A DNA stretch of 64,000 bases from NCBI GenBank assembly GCA_020635955.1, contig JACJYW010000007.1:62001-126000 (forward strand), read 5' to 3'. A program made the translations under genes and the position numbers. Positions 38,240 through 48,580 of the stretch are shown here, piece by piece. This DNA comes from Crocinitomicaceae bacterium (GTDB taxonomy: Bacteria; Bacteroidota; Bacteroidia; Flavobacteriales_D; Crocinitomicaceae). How positions within the stretch are numbered: position 1 is the first letter of the stretch; the number at the start of each line of letters is the position of its first letter. The notes under the pieces were generated by a model that searched no databases, had not been told where the DNA came from, and saw only the letters and a list, made by a program, of their open reading frames with translations.

Positions 38240-40537
38240 TTACTTTTTCTTCTTTCCTTTTGGTTGATTCTCCGAAATCTCAATACATTGTTCGTAGGTC
38301 AATTCTGAAGGCTCAACATTTTTTGGTAGTCGAAAATTATTCTTTCCAATTTTCAAATAAGCTCCGTATCGACCATTCAAAAGCTGAACATCATTGTTCT
38401 CATCAAAAATCTTGATCACTTTATTCTTATCTTCTTCACGCTTCGCTTCAATCAATTCAATGGCTCTCTCAATGGTCATACTCTCCATTGTATCTCCATT
38501 CGCTTCTTTAATAGAAACAAATGTTTTATCAATTTGAACGTAAGGACCGAACCTACCTTTATTCACTTTCACATCTTTCCCTTCAAATTGTCCGATCACT
38601 TTTGGAAATTTAAAAAGTTCAAGAGCATCTTCCAAACTAATTGTTTGGATACTCTGATCTTTTTGTAATGATGCAAACTTCGGTTTATCCTCATCCTCCT
38701 GCTCACCAATTTGAACCATAGGACCAAATCGACCAATTCTTGCGTAAACATTTTTTCCACTATCAGGATCAACACCAAGCACTCTTTCACCTGTAGCTCT
38801 TTCTGATGTTTCAATAGTATGTTCAACGTCTTTATGGAAAGGTCCATAGAATTCTCGGATCATTTCTGTCCATTGCATCATTCCCTGAGCAATATCATCA
38901 AATTCTTTCTCAACGGAGGCCGTAAATCCATAATCCATGATCTTACCAAAATGTTCGATCAAAAATTCTGTTACGATCCTACCAATATCTGTTGGGATCA
39001 ATTTCCCTTTATCACTCCCCGACTTTTCAGAATGAACCTCTTTATTCACCGATCCATTTGACAAACTTAAGACGTTGTATTTTCTCTCAACACCCTCTTT
39101 CTCGCCCTTTTCGACATAACCTCTTTTCTGGATTGTTGAAATAGTAGGTGCGTATGTTGATGGTCTTCCTATCCCTAATTCCTCTAATTTCTTAACCAAA
39201 CTTGCCTCTACATATCTTGCTGGTGGTCTTGTAAATCGTTGAGTGGATAATATTTTTTCAGCATTCAGCTTTTCTCCTTCTTTTAAATCAGGCAATAAAC
39301 CTTCTACATCTTCTTCTTCATCATCCAGTTTTGATTCCAGATAAACTTTCAAGAATCCATCAAACTTGATCACCTCTCCCTTTGCTACAAACTCCTCTCC
39401 CATTGGAGCATCAATTTTAATAGTAGTTCTTTCGAGATCAGCATCACTCATTTGAGAAGCAATTGCTCTTTTCCAAATCAACTGGTATAATTTTTCCTCA
39501 TCCGAATCGGATGTAATTGCATGTTTTGAAAAGTCAGTAGGTCGGATTGCTTCGTGAGCTTCCTGAGCTCCTGCAGATCTGGTTTTGAATTTTCTAAATT
39601 CATGATACTCTTTTCCATAAGCCGATTCAATCTCCCTTTTAGCCGCAGTTGTCGCCTGTTCAGATAAATTCACTGAATCCGTTCTCATATAGGTAATATG
39701 CCCCGCCTCGTATAATTTTTGAGCTACCGTCATTGTTCTGGAAACAGAATATCCCAATTTCAAACTTGCTTCTTGTTGCAGGGTTGATGTTGTAAATGGA
39801 GCAGTAGGTGACTTTTTAGCCGGCTTTTTAGAAACCGCCATCACCTTAAAATCGTGAGATGCACAAGCTGACAGGAATTTATTCGCATGTTCTTCTTTAT
39901 CAAAATTATTTGTAAGCCTAGCCTTAACTTTTGAACCTCCTGCTACAAAGTCTCCATCTGTTCTATAAAATTCGGTTGACTTGAAGGCTTCGATCTCCAA
40001 TTCTTTCTCTACAATCAGCCTTACCGCAACAGATTGAACCCTTCCCGCAGATAGAGAAGGTTTAACTTTTCTCCATAAAACCGGAGACAATTCGAAACCT
40101 ACCAATCGATCCAGTATTCTTCTTGCTTGTTGTGCATTAACCAGATCCGAATCAATTTCTCTAGGATTTTCAATTGCACTTAGAATAGCAGTTTTGGTTA
40201 TCTCATTAAAAGTAATCCTTTTGTATTTGTTCTCCTTAAGATCCAAGGCCTCTTTTAGATGCCACGAAATAGCCTCCCCTTCACGGTCCTCATCAGACGC
40301 CAACCACACCATCTCTGCTTCTTTAGCTAATTTCTTAAGTTCAGTTATTACTTTCTTTTTGTCTGTTGATACAATGTACTTAGGTGTAAAATCATGATCA
40401 ATATCAATAGAGCCATCTCCTTTAGCAAGATCGCGAACATGCCCCATACTTGATTTAACAATGAAATCCTTCCCTAAATACTTTTCAATCGTCTTTGCCT
40501 TTGCAGGTGACTCAACAATTACAAGATTTTTTGCCAT
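38240..40537 (-). CDS. topA: DNA topoisomerase I
   Basis: A 765-residue type IA enzyme that relaxes negative supercoils. The TOPRIM domain covers about 1-115 (NLVIVESPAKAKTIEKYLG, WLASDEDREGEAISWHL). The active-site Tyr is in GHITYMRTDSVNLS. The C-terminal part has three or more repeats, GRFGPMVQIGEQ, GRFGPYVQIDKTFVS and GRYGAYLKIGKNNFRL, in place of the zinc fingers of E. coli TopA, as is usual outside gamma-proteobacteria. The tail is Lys-rich. It is divergent from miaB. Confidence 0.96.
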   Translation of the reverse strand: MAKNLVIVESPAKAKTIEKYLGKDFIVKSSMGHVRDLAKGDGSIDIDHDFTPKYIVSTDKKKVITELKKLAKEAEMVWLASDEDREGEAISWHLKEALDLKENKYKRITFNEITKTAILSAIENPREIDSDLVNAQQARRILDRLVGFELSPVLWRKVKPSLSAGRVQSVAVRLIVEKELEIEAFKSTEFYRTDGDFVAGGSKVKARLTNNFDKEEHANKFLSACASHDFKVMAVSKKPAKKSPTAPFTTSTLQQEASLKLGYSVSRTMTVAQKLYEAGHITYMRTDSVNLSEQATTAAKREIESAYGKEYHEFRKFKTRSAGAQEAHEAIRPTDFSKHAITSDSDEEKLYQLIWKRAIASQMSDADLERTTIKIDAPMGEEFVAKGEVIKFDGFLKVYLESKLDDEEEDVEGLLPDLKEGEKLNAEKILSTQRFTRPPARYVEASLVKKLEELGIGRPSTYAPTISTIQKRGYVEKGEKEGVERKYNVLSLSNGSVNKEVHSEKSGSDKGKLIPTDIGRIVTEFLIEHFGKIMDYGFTASVEKEFDDIAQGMMQWTEMIREFYGPFHKDVEHTIETSERATGERVLGVDPDSGKNVYARIGRFGPMVQIGEQEDEDKPKFASLQKDQSIQTISLEDALELFKFPKVIGQFEGKDVKVNKGRFGPYVQIDKTFVSIKEANGDTMESMTIERAIELIEAKREEDKNKVIKIFDENNDVQLLNGRYGAYLKIGKNNFRLPKNVEPSELTYEQCIEISENQPKGKKKK

Positions 40538-40700
40538 GATTGTGAAAAGCCTTTAATTCATCAAAATTTTGCACAAATATTATAATTAGAAACGAAAATA
40601 TATGAGGTAGGTTTCAAAGTTGAGATCGATTTCATTCCCTTATTATTATATAATAATAAAGTTTCCAAAAAAAATATAAGTCCAGATTAAAGTAAATAAA

Positions 40701-40742
40701 CTGTCATTTTGACAGAATTCAATTCTGAAATGATTATTTTTG
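40701..40742 (+). promoter_or_regulatory. miaB promoter with two inverted repeats
   Basis: A -7 element TATTTTTG at 40735-40742 fits TAnnTTTG. The -33 region overlaps a perfect inverted repeat, CTGTCA-ttt-TGACAG (40701-40715), and a second one, AGAATT-c-AATTCT (40714-40726), sits between -33 and -7. The miaB start is at 40762. Such symmetry over the polymerase contact suggests an operator; the binding protein is unknown. Confidence 0.5.
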
Positions 40743-40761
40743 CAACACTTTTCTAAGTAGT

Positions 40762-42213
40762 ATGATAGAATTTGAGAACAAGGAGAATTCAGCCGAAGTA
40801 GGTGCTGAAATAGATGAAAGCATTCAAGGACAACCTATGATGGTTGCGCCATTATCAAATGGCTCAAAAAAATTATATCTGGAAAGTTATGGATGTCAGA
40901 TGAACTTCGCCGATAGTGAGGTGGTAGCTTCAATATTATCTGAAAATGGTTATTCCACCACTAGAAATATTGATGAGGCAGACGTAATTCTTATGAACAC
41001 TTGCTCCATCAGAGATAATGCTGAACAACGAGTAAGAAATAAACTATCTCAACACAATAAACGCAAAAAGCAAAATCCTGAATTGATCATTGGAATTTTG
41101 GGATGTATGGCAGAGCGACTTAAAAAAGATCTGCTTGAACAGGAAAAGTTAGTAGATCTTGTTGCCGGACCGGATGCATACAGAGAATTACCATCATTGA
41201 TCCAGGAAGTAGAAACTGGTCAAAAAGCAGTTAATGTTTTACTTTCGAGAGAAGAGACTTATGCTGACATAGCACCAGTAAGATTGGGTAAAGGTGGTGT
41301 GACCGCTTTTATTTCTATTATGAGAGGTTGTGATAACATGTGTTCTTTTTGCGTTGTACCTTTCACCAGAGGAAGAGAAAGAAGCAGAGACCCTGAATCT
41401 ATCGTAGCAGAAGCAAAAGATCTTTTTGCTAATGGATACAGAGAAGTCACGCTTTTGGGTCAAAATGTTGATAGTTATCACTGGAATATAACCAAGAAAG
41501 GTGATGTAATTGATTCAGAAAAGCCTGTTGTGAATTTTGCAAGATTGATGGAGTTAGTTGCTCAGGTGGACCCCAAACTACGTGTTCGCTTCTCGACATC
41601 ACATCCTAAAGATATGACGGATGAAGTTTTGGGGGTGATGGCAAAATACCATAACATCTGTAAGTACATTCATTTGCCTATTCAATCTGGAAATGATGAA
41701 ATCCTCAAAAAGATGAATAGAGGATATACTTCAGAATGGTATATGAATCGAATTAAAGCCATTAAAAGAATTGTTCCTGAGGCATATATTTCTACTGATA
41801 TTATTACTGGATTTTGTGGAGAAACAGAAGAGCAGCATCAAGACACCATGAAGCTAATGCAAGAAGTGGGTTATGAATTTGCCTACATGTTCTTTTATTC
41901 AGAACGTCCAAAAACGTTGGCAGCCAGAAAATTTGAAGACGACATTCCTCTCGAAGTAAAAAAACGAAGACTGAATGAGGTCCAGGACCTACAACACAAC
42001 TTAGCTTTTGATGCCCATCAACGAACAGTTGGAAAAATTTGCGAAGTATTAATTGAGGGTGTTTCTAAAAGATCTAAAGATCATTTATTTGGACGTAATT
42101 CTCAAAATGTAACTGTTATTTTACCAAGAGAGAATTATAAGCCAGGAGACTATGTGAATGTGATGGTTGATGAATTCACAAGTGCTACCGTTTCAGGATC
42201 AGTTGTAAAATAA
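40762..42213 (+). CDS. miaB: tRNA-2-methylthio-N6-dimethylallyladenosine synthase MiaB
   Basis: A 483-residue radical-SAM methylthiotransferase that modifies A37 in tRNAs. The N-terminal cluster domain has Cys in ESYGCQMNFADSEV, NTCSIRDNAEQRV and GILGCMAERLK. The radical-SAM Cys triad is CDNMCSFC followed by VVPFTRGRERSR. A C-terminal TRAM domain is present (about 415-480). It begins a plus-strand run and is 5 bp from the sigma-54 activator. Confidence 0.95.
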   Translation: MIEFENKENSAEVGAEIDESIQGQPMMVAPLSNGSKKLYLESYGCQMNFADSEVVASILSENGYSTTRNIDEADVILMNTCSIRDNAEQRVRNKLSQHNKRKKQNPELIIGILGCMAERLKKDLLEQEKLVDLVAGPDAYRELPSLIQEVETGQKAVNVLLSREETYADIAPVRLGKGGVTAFISIMRGCDNMCSFCVVPFTRGRERSRDPESIVAEAKDLFANGYREVTLLGQNVDSYHWNITKKGDVIDSEKPVVNFARLMELVAQVDPKLRVRFSTSHPKDMTDEVLGVMAKYHNICKYIHLPIQSGNDEILKKMNRGYTSEWYMNRIKAIKRIVPEAYISTDIITGFCGETEEQHQDTMKLMQEVGYEFAYMFFYSERPKTLAARKFEDDIPLEVKKRRLNEVQDLQHNLAFDAHQRTVGKICEVLIEGVSKRSKDHLFGRNSQNVTVILPRENYKPGDYVNVMVDEFTSATVSGSVVK

Positions 42214-42218
42214 GTGTT

Positions 42219-43448
42219 ATGGATGTAGAGCAAATAAAACAACGTTTTGGGATCATAGGGAATGCTCCGGGATTGAATAGAGCTTTAAATGTTGCTGCTC
42301 AAGTAGCTCCAACCGATATAAGTGTATTGATCACTGGAGAAAGTGGAACAGGAAAAGAGGCCATGCCGAAGATCATCCATCAGTTAAGCTCAAGAAAACA
42401 CGGCCCTTACATTGCAGTGAACTGCGGAGCCATTCCTGAAGGAACGATAGATAGTGAATTGTTTGGTCACGAAAAAGGATCCTTTACAGGAGCGCATGAT
42501 CAGAGAAAAGGATATTTTGAAGTGGCTAATAAAGGAACCATATTCCTTGACGAAGTAGCTGAATTACCATTGCCTACTCAAGTAAGGTTATTGAGAGTAT
42601 TGGAAACAGGTGAATTCATTAGAGTAGGATCTTCTAAGATCATCAAAACAGATGTAAGAGTTGTTGCTGCAACTAATGACGACATGCTAACGGCTGTTCA
42701 GAAAGGTAAATTCAGGGAGGATCTATTTTACAGATTGAGTACCGTGCCTATTTCTTTGCCTCCGTTAAGACAAAGAAAAGATGATATCCATTTGTTATTT
42801 AGAAAATTTGCGGTTGATTTTTCTGAGAAGTACAGAATGCCCCCTATTCGACTTACAGATGATGCCGTACACATGCTCATCAATTATAACTGGCCGGGAA
42901 ACATCCGCCAATTAAAGAATATTACCGAACAAATTTCGGTTATCGAAAGTGAAAGAACAATAACAGGTGAGATTTTACACCATTATTTACCCGATTACAC
43001 TTCATCAAATTTACCAGTACTAGCGAGTAAAGGCGATTCAGATTTCAGTGAAAGAGATATTTTGTACAAAGTTCTGTTCGACTTAAAACGTGACCTGACG
43101 GAGGTAAAAAAATTAGTAGCAGACATTATACAATCAGGCGGCAGTAATATTTCCAATGAAGAAAAAAATGCATTGATCAAAAGACTTTCTGAGGGAAGTT
43201 CGGATAAAAGTTATAGTGTTCCTGTTGAAGTCAGTAAAGCTGAAAATGAATATGAAACCACTGACTATGGAGATGATTATCTGGATCATATTGAAGTTGA
43301 AGAATCACTTTCTTTGGAGGACAGAGAAAAAGAGCTCATTCAAAAGGCATTGGAAAAACATAGAGGAAAACGAAAGTATGCGGCTCAGGACCTTGGTATT
43401 TCTGAAAGAACATTATACCGAAAAATAAAGGAATACGGATTAAAATAG
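42219..43448 (+). CDS. Sigma-54-dependent transcriptional activator without a receiver domain
   Basis: A 409-residue enhancer-binding protein. The AAA+ domain starts almost at the N terminus (FGIIGNAPGLNRAL), with Walker A GESGTGKE, the sigma-54 contact loop GSFTGA in ELFGHEKGSFTGAHD, Walker B TIFLDEVAEL and RVVAATN. A Fis-type helix-turn-helix ends the protein (KYAAQDLGISERTLYRKIKE). There is no receiver or GAF sensor domain, so it is either constitutive or controlled at the level of expression. The gene order miaB-activator-lptE is one I recall as common in this phylum. Targets are not visible here. Confidence 0.9.
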   Translation: MDVEQIKQRFGIIGNAPGLNRALNVAAQVAPTDISVLITGESGTGKEAMPKIIHQLSSRKHGPYIAVNCGAIPEGTIDSELFGHEKGSFTGAHDQRKGYFEVANKGTIFLDEVAELPLPTQVRLLRVLETGEFIRVGSSKIIKTDVRVVAATNDDMLTAVQKGKFREDLFYRLSTVPISLPPLRQRKDDIHLLFRKFAVDFSEKYRMPPIRLTDDAVHMLINYNWPGNIRQLKNITEQISVIESERTITGEILHHYLPDYTSSNLPVLASKGDSDFSERDILYKVLFDLKRDLTEVKKLVADIIQSGGSNISNEEKNALIKRLSEGSSDKSYSVPVEVSKAENEYETTDYGDDYLDHIEVEESLSLEDREKELIQKALEKHRGKRKYAAQDLGISERTLYRKIKEYGLK

Positions 43449-43474
43449 CTTCAAGAATTGGACGTTTATCTAGC

Positions 43475-43966
43475 ATGAGAAAATTAATAGCCATATTTTC
43501 AATTCTGATCCTTACTTCATGTGAGATTCAGTATTCTATGTTAGATAGTAGTATTGATGCAGATACCTTTTCGGTTGAAATTTTTGAAGAACAGGCAGCC
43601 AATGCTCCAGCAGGATACGGGACCAGATTCGCAGAATACCTTAGAGATTTTATTGTTTCACGAACCAAGTTGAAGCTGGTTAAAGAAAATGCAGATATAG
43701 AAATATCCGGTAAGATAAAAACATATAACACTGCTCCAGTTGCTGTTCAGTCTGATGAAGTAGCAGCTTACAATCGACTCACCGTATCAATGGATGTATC
43801 GGTACTAAACAATAAAACGGAGAAAGATAGTTTTAAAAAGATCTTTTCGCAATTCTCGGATTATGAGTCAAGCAATGATCTTTCTTCGGTTGAAGAGAGC
43901 TTGTTAGAAGATATTAATGGTAAAATTGCACAGGATATCGTAAATCAACTATCGAGTAATTGGTGA
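43475..43966 (+). CDS. lptE: LptE-like outer-membrane lipoprotein
   Basis: A 163-residue lipoprotein with lipobox ILTSC (Cys16). The start MRKLIAIFSILILTSCEIQY and the mid-section LRDFIVSRTKLKLVKENAD followed by IEISGKIKTYNTAP match the Bacteroidetes LptE family, which acts with LptD in inserting lipopolysaccharide into the outer membrane. Its stop overlaps the next gene by GTGA. LptD itself is not in the window. Confidence 0.82.
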   Translation: MRKLIAIFSILILTSCEIQYSMLDSSIDADTFSVEIFEEQAANAPAGYGTRFAEYLRDFIVSRTKLKLVKENADIEISGKIKTYNTAPVAVQSDEVAAYNRLTVSMDVSVLNNKTEKDSFKKIFSQFSDYESSNDLSSVEESLLEDINGKIAQDIVNQLSSNW

Positions 43967-45090
43967 TTAAGGCTGATCAAATAGGAGAATTAATAAAACA
44001 GCCCTTCAATGTTAGCAGAGAAGAGGCAAATGAACTTAATGAGGTAATTGCTAAATATCCTTATTGCTCTACTCTTTATATTATTCAATTGATTGGATTG
44101 GCCAAAGCAAATGACATCAATTTTGAAAGCCGATTAAAACTAGCCGCTTCTAATGTTTCTGACAGAGCACAATTATTTAAGCTTGTTAATGAAGCTGAGG
44201 AATCTCAAAATGAGATAGTGGTTATCAAGGAAGAAGAAAAAGTTGAGGTCATTGAAGAAAAGGAAGTAGAGTTAGAGGATATCGTTGAGCCTATCGATTC
44301 GCATAAAGCTGAAGAAGAAAAACAGGAAACGATTCCTGTCGATCAAGAAAATGACAGATATTCAGCTGAACCTGAAATTACAACTGAAGTAAAAGAAAAA
44401 GAGATCCACTCGAATGATACGTATGTTGAAACTGAGATCTCGGCATTAGATGAATCAATTTTATCACATGCCGTTGAAGTAGCTTTTGAACATGCCACAG
44501 AAGATCTTATTCTTGGAAAAGAAGAGGCCAATCAATTTATTTCTGAAGAAATTGAAGAAGAGAAAATCGAAACTTCAGTTGAATTACCTGAAGATGCATC
44601 CTTTATTGAATGGCTGCGACATAAACAAAATCTGATCGACCCTAAAACTGATTATTCTGTAACTTTTATAGAAAAGAAAAAAGAGAAGAAAAAGAAGAAA
44701 AAGGAAAAGAAGAAGGCTAAAAAACAGGCGAAACAAGAAGCCGCTAAACAAGTTAATCAGAATAAGCAAGAAGAATCATTCCATGAATCTGATGTAAAGG
44801 ATTCTATTAAAATGACAAAGAAAGAGATAAACGATCTCCTGGATAAGTTCATTCGTGAAGAACCTAGTATTTCAAAACCAAAAGAATTCTTCAACCCTAC
44901 TAAGCACGCTAAAAAAAGTTTGGAAGATTCTTCAGATCTGGTAACAGAAACTTTAGCCAGAATACATGAGATGCAGGGTAATTATGGTAAAGCAATTGCT
45001 ACCTATAAACAATTAATTTTGTTATATCCAGAAAAAAAGGCTTTCTTTGCAAGTCGAATTGAAAAAATCGAAGAAAAATTAGACGATTAA
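43963..45090 (+). CDS. Hypothetical protein with acidic, Lys-rich linker and TPR-like end
   Basis: About 375 residues. The start is GTG at 43963, overlapping the LptE stop; a TTG at 43960 would add one residue. An N-terminal helical region (about 1-75; NVSREEANELNEVIAKYPYC) is followed by a highly acidic segment (about 85-220), a basic run with nine consecutive-type Lys clusters (KKKEKKKKKKEKKK, about 230-255), and a C-terminal TPR-like hairpin (ETLARIHEMQGNYGKAIATY). No catalytic motif is seen. It may be a scaffolding protein of this operon; I do not know its function. Confidence 0.7.
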   Translation: MIKADQIGELIKQPFNVSREEANELNEVIAKYPYCSTLYIIQLIGLAKANDINFESRLKLAASNVSDRAQLFKLVNEAEESQNEIVVIKEEEKVEVIEEKEVELEDIVEPIDSHKAEEEKQETIPVDQENDRYSAEPEITTEVKEKEIHSNDTYVETEISALDESILSHAVEVAFEHATEDLILGKEEANQFISEEIEEEKIETSVELPEDASFIEWLRHKQNLIDPKTDYSVTFIEKKKEKKKKKKEKKKAKKQAKQEAAKQVNQNKQEESFHESDVKDSIKMTKKEINDLLDKFIREEPSISKPKEFFNPTKHAKKSLEDSSDLVTETLARIHEMQGNYGKAIATYKQLILLYPEKKAFFASRIEKIEEKLDD

Positions 45091-45103
45091 ATAGTTAAAA
45101 GAA

Positions 45104-45445
45104 ATGGGATCAATATTGACAATACTAGTAATTATTGGATGTGTAGGATTAATCCTTTTTGTGTTGGTTCAAAACCCTAAAGGTGGAGGACTAAATTCAG
45201 AGTTCGGATCAGCCGTTCAACTTGGAGGAGCAAAAAGAGCAACTGATATTCTAGAAAAAGGAACATGGGGATTGGCAATTGGAATTGCTTTGATTTGCCT
45301 AGCTTTAGCTAGACCTTCTGGTGGCTCAGCAACTTTAGAAGATCTAGAGTCAGATCCAAATGCTGTTGAGACTCCGGCTGAACCTTCTGGAAATCCTGAA
45401 GGAGCTCCTGGTGGATTCACAATGCCAGGTGGGGCTCAAGAATAA
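45104..45445 (+). CDS. secG: Preprotein translocase subunit SecG
   Basis: A 113-residue membrane protein with two helices (about 3-23 and 52-70) joined by the SecG signature VLVQNPKGGGLNSEFGSAVQ. It supports SecYEG in protein export. The tail is acidic and Gly/Pro-rich, as often in Bacteroidetes. It ends the miaB-lptE-secG run, followed by a terminator at 45474-45506. Confidence 0.92.
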   Translation: MGSILTILVIIGCVGLILFVLVQNPKGGGLNSEFGSAVQLGGAKRATDILEKGTWGLAIGIALICLALARPSGGSATLEDLESDPNAVETPAEPSGNPEGAPGGFTMPGGAQE

Positions 45446-45473
45446 ATTCAAAAGATTCCTTGAAAATATGAAG

Positions 45474-45506
45474 TGTCAGTATGTCATTCATGCTGACATT
45501 TTTTTT
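45474..45506 (+). terminator. Rho-independent terminator after secG
   Basis: A 10-bp stem (45474-45483 with 45489-45498, one G-U pair) closes a 5-nt loop and is followed by eight T residues (45499-45506). It separates the upstream run from groESL. Confidence 0.85.
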
Positions 45507-45548
45507 GCCCAAAAAATGATAAAGTGGCATGAATTATTTCAAATCTTT

Positions 45549-45572
45549 CTTTGGCACAAATTGTGACCAAAG
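45549..45572 (+). promoter_or_regulatory. Inverted repeat upstream of groES, candidate heat-shock operator
   Basis: Half-sites CTTTGG (45549-45554) and CCAAAG (45567-45572) flank CACAA / TTGTG arms (45555-45565) with only a central A and one bulged A, so almost all 24 bp pair. It is not CIRCE (TTAGCACTC-N9-GAGTGCTAA). The core CACAAATTGT is repeated upstream of grpE. A -10-like TATAAC lies at 45589-45594, start codon at 45626. Confidence 0.55.
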
Positions 45573-45625
45573 CCAATCATTAAAAATGTATAACCTCCCT
45601 CACGGAGAATAAAAAATAAATAGTT

Positions 45626-45892
45626 ATGTTGAAACCATTAGCAGATAGAGTTTTAATTGAACCAGCACCAGCAGAAGAAAAAACTGCAAGCGGAATTATT
45701 ATTCCCGATACGGCAAAAGAGAAACCACTTCAAGGTAAAGTAGTTGCCGTTGGACCTGGAAAAAAAGACGAACCAATGACTGTTAAAGCTGGTGACAGTG
45801 TACTTTACGGACAGTATTCAGGTACTGAGATCAAATTAGACGGTAAAACATATTTGATCATGCGTGAATCAGATGTTTATGGGATTATTTAA
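45626..45892 (+). CDS. groES: Co-chaperonin GroES
   Basis: An 88-residue lid of the GroEL chamber. It starts MLKPLADRVLIEPAPAEEKT, has the mobile loop TASGIIIPDTAKEKP that docks on GroEL, and ends LIMRESDVYGII. The length is slightly short of the common 95-97 but complete. It is 65 bp upstream of groEL, in the same operon. Confidence 0.97.
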   Translation: MLKPLADRVLIEPAPAEEKTASGIIIPDTAKEKPLQGKVVAVGPGKKDEPMTVKAGDSVLYGQYSGTEIKLDGKTYLIMRESDVYGII

Positions 45893-45894
45893 TC

Positions 45895-45930
45895 TAGATT
45901 CTAGACATTATACACTAGACTCTGGACATT
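45895..45930. repeat. Two 15-bp direct repeats between groES and groEL
   Basis: TAGATTCTAGACATT (45895-45909) and TAGACTCTGGACATT (45916-45930) are 21 bp apart and differ at two bases. They occupy most of the short groES-groEL spacer, where a leader or regulatory element could lie; purpose unknown. Confidence 0.6.
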
Positions 45931-45957
45931 TTAGAATCAGTTTAAATTAATAAGAAA

Positions 45958-47589
<1,632 letters not shown>

Positions 47590-47673
47590 AAATTGATCCC
47601 GTATGTTCGGGGTCATCCAGCCGATCTGCTTTTCCCATGCTTAAATCGTGGATAGAGTGGAACGACAACATAT

Positions 47674-47708
47674 ATTCCCGTCATACAAATTTGTGTGGCG
47701 GGATTTTT
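47674..47708 (+). terminator. Terminator after groESL
   Basis: A 15-bp stem around the AAATTT centre, with one bulged T, spans 47674-47704, and the run TTTTT follows. A smaller hairpin (GATCCCG ... CGGGGTC) lies 80 bp earlier at about 47596-47615. Confidence 0.75.
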
Positions 47709-47745
47709 GTATCTTAACACATACCGTTAATCTAACTGTTGAATT

Positions 47746-48555
47746 GTGAAAAATACGCTCATAACCCTACTTCTTGTATCATTTTACCTTACTTCCAATG
47801 CTCAGGAATTTGAATCAGATCTTTTTCTTACTCTGAAATCCAGCACTGTACATCAATTCTGGAAAAGTGAAAAGAAAACACTAACTGTTACGACCTATAG
47901 AAATTCTACCAACGAAGGAGTTGTTGAGGAAAGCGAGACATCATATAAAAAAGGGAAAATCAATCCAAACCGGATTAATTACAACATCAAATACACAGAA
48001 TATTTTGTACTAGAGGATCGCAAAAAATCTCTTGGAAAGTATGAATTCAATGAAAATAATGAGTTGTTCAAATATGAAAGAACCGACTTTGACAACAGAA
48101 ATCAACGAACATATACTTTCTATCATACTTTCTATTATGAATCAGCCATTGTATCAAGAGAAAATATTAAAACCAAAGAATATGTAGGGCAGGGTTCCGT
48201 TGAATTGGATACTATAGTTTATCTCGATTCAGTAATTTATAAGGTTGCAGCTGAAGGAGCAAACTACAGACAGGACAATCTTTCTGATCCAGGTGTTTAT
48301 GCCATATATGAGTTACAAAACGAAGAAGTGATTACAAAAACCAACTATTTTGAAGGATTCCATGAAATAGTTAAGTATCACTACGACAGCAAAGGATTAC
48401 TTGTAAAAGTGGAGAATATTCTGGTTGGAGAAGATGGCAATAGCATTACAACCTACACAGATATACTTTACACGATTGATGGTTTAGTAACAGAAACCAA
48501 ATTCTATGATGAAAAGGATAAGTTATTAGAAAGAAAGGTATTTACTTATTCATAA
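47746..48555 (+). CDS. Secreted protein, unknown function
   Basis: A 269-residue protein with a GTG start, signal peptide ending near YLTSNAQ and many beta strands. Tandem Tyr/Lys/Asp-rich segments such as KYHYDSKGLLVKVENILVGE and YTIDGLVTETKFYDEKDKLL resemble RHS-like or YD-type repeats at low level, a pattern common in Bacteroidetes secreted proteins. No sorting domain. Function unknown. It converges on the polysaccharide locus. Confidence 0.6.
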   Translation: MKNTLITLLLVSFYLTSNAQEFESDLFLTLKSSTVHQFWKSEKKTLTVTTYRNSTNEGVVEESETSYKKGKINPNRINYNIKYTEYFVLEDRKKSLGKYEFNENNELFKYERTDFDNRNQRTYTFYHTFYYESAIVSRENIKTKEYVGQGSVELDTIVYLDSVIYKVAAEGANYRQDNLSDPGVYAIYELQNEEVITKTNYFEGFHEIVKYHYDSKGLLVKVENILVGEDGNSITTYTDILYTIDGLVTETKFYDEKDKLLERKVFTYS

Positions 48556-48580
48556 TTGATAATACAGTAGATACTTAACT

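Noticed and set aside
44584..44769. Minus-strand ORF of Leu/Phe-rich composition
   Set aside because: It is the antisense shadow of the poly-Lys stretch in the 43963-45090 gene.
45360..45566. 68-codon frame overlapping secG
   Set aside because: It runs through the secG terminator hairpin and into the groES operator; no protein features.
45446..45625. CIRCE heat-shock element upstream of groES
   Set aside because: No TTAGCACTC-N9-GAGTGCTAA or close variant is present; the inverted repeat seen has a different sequence.
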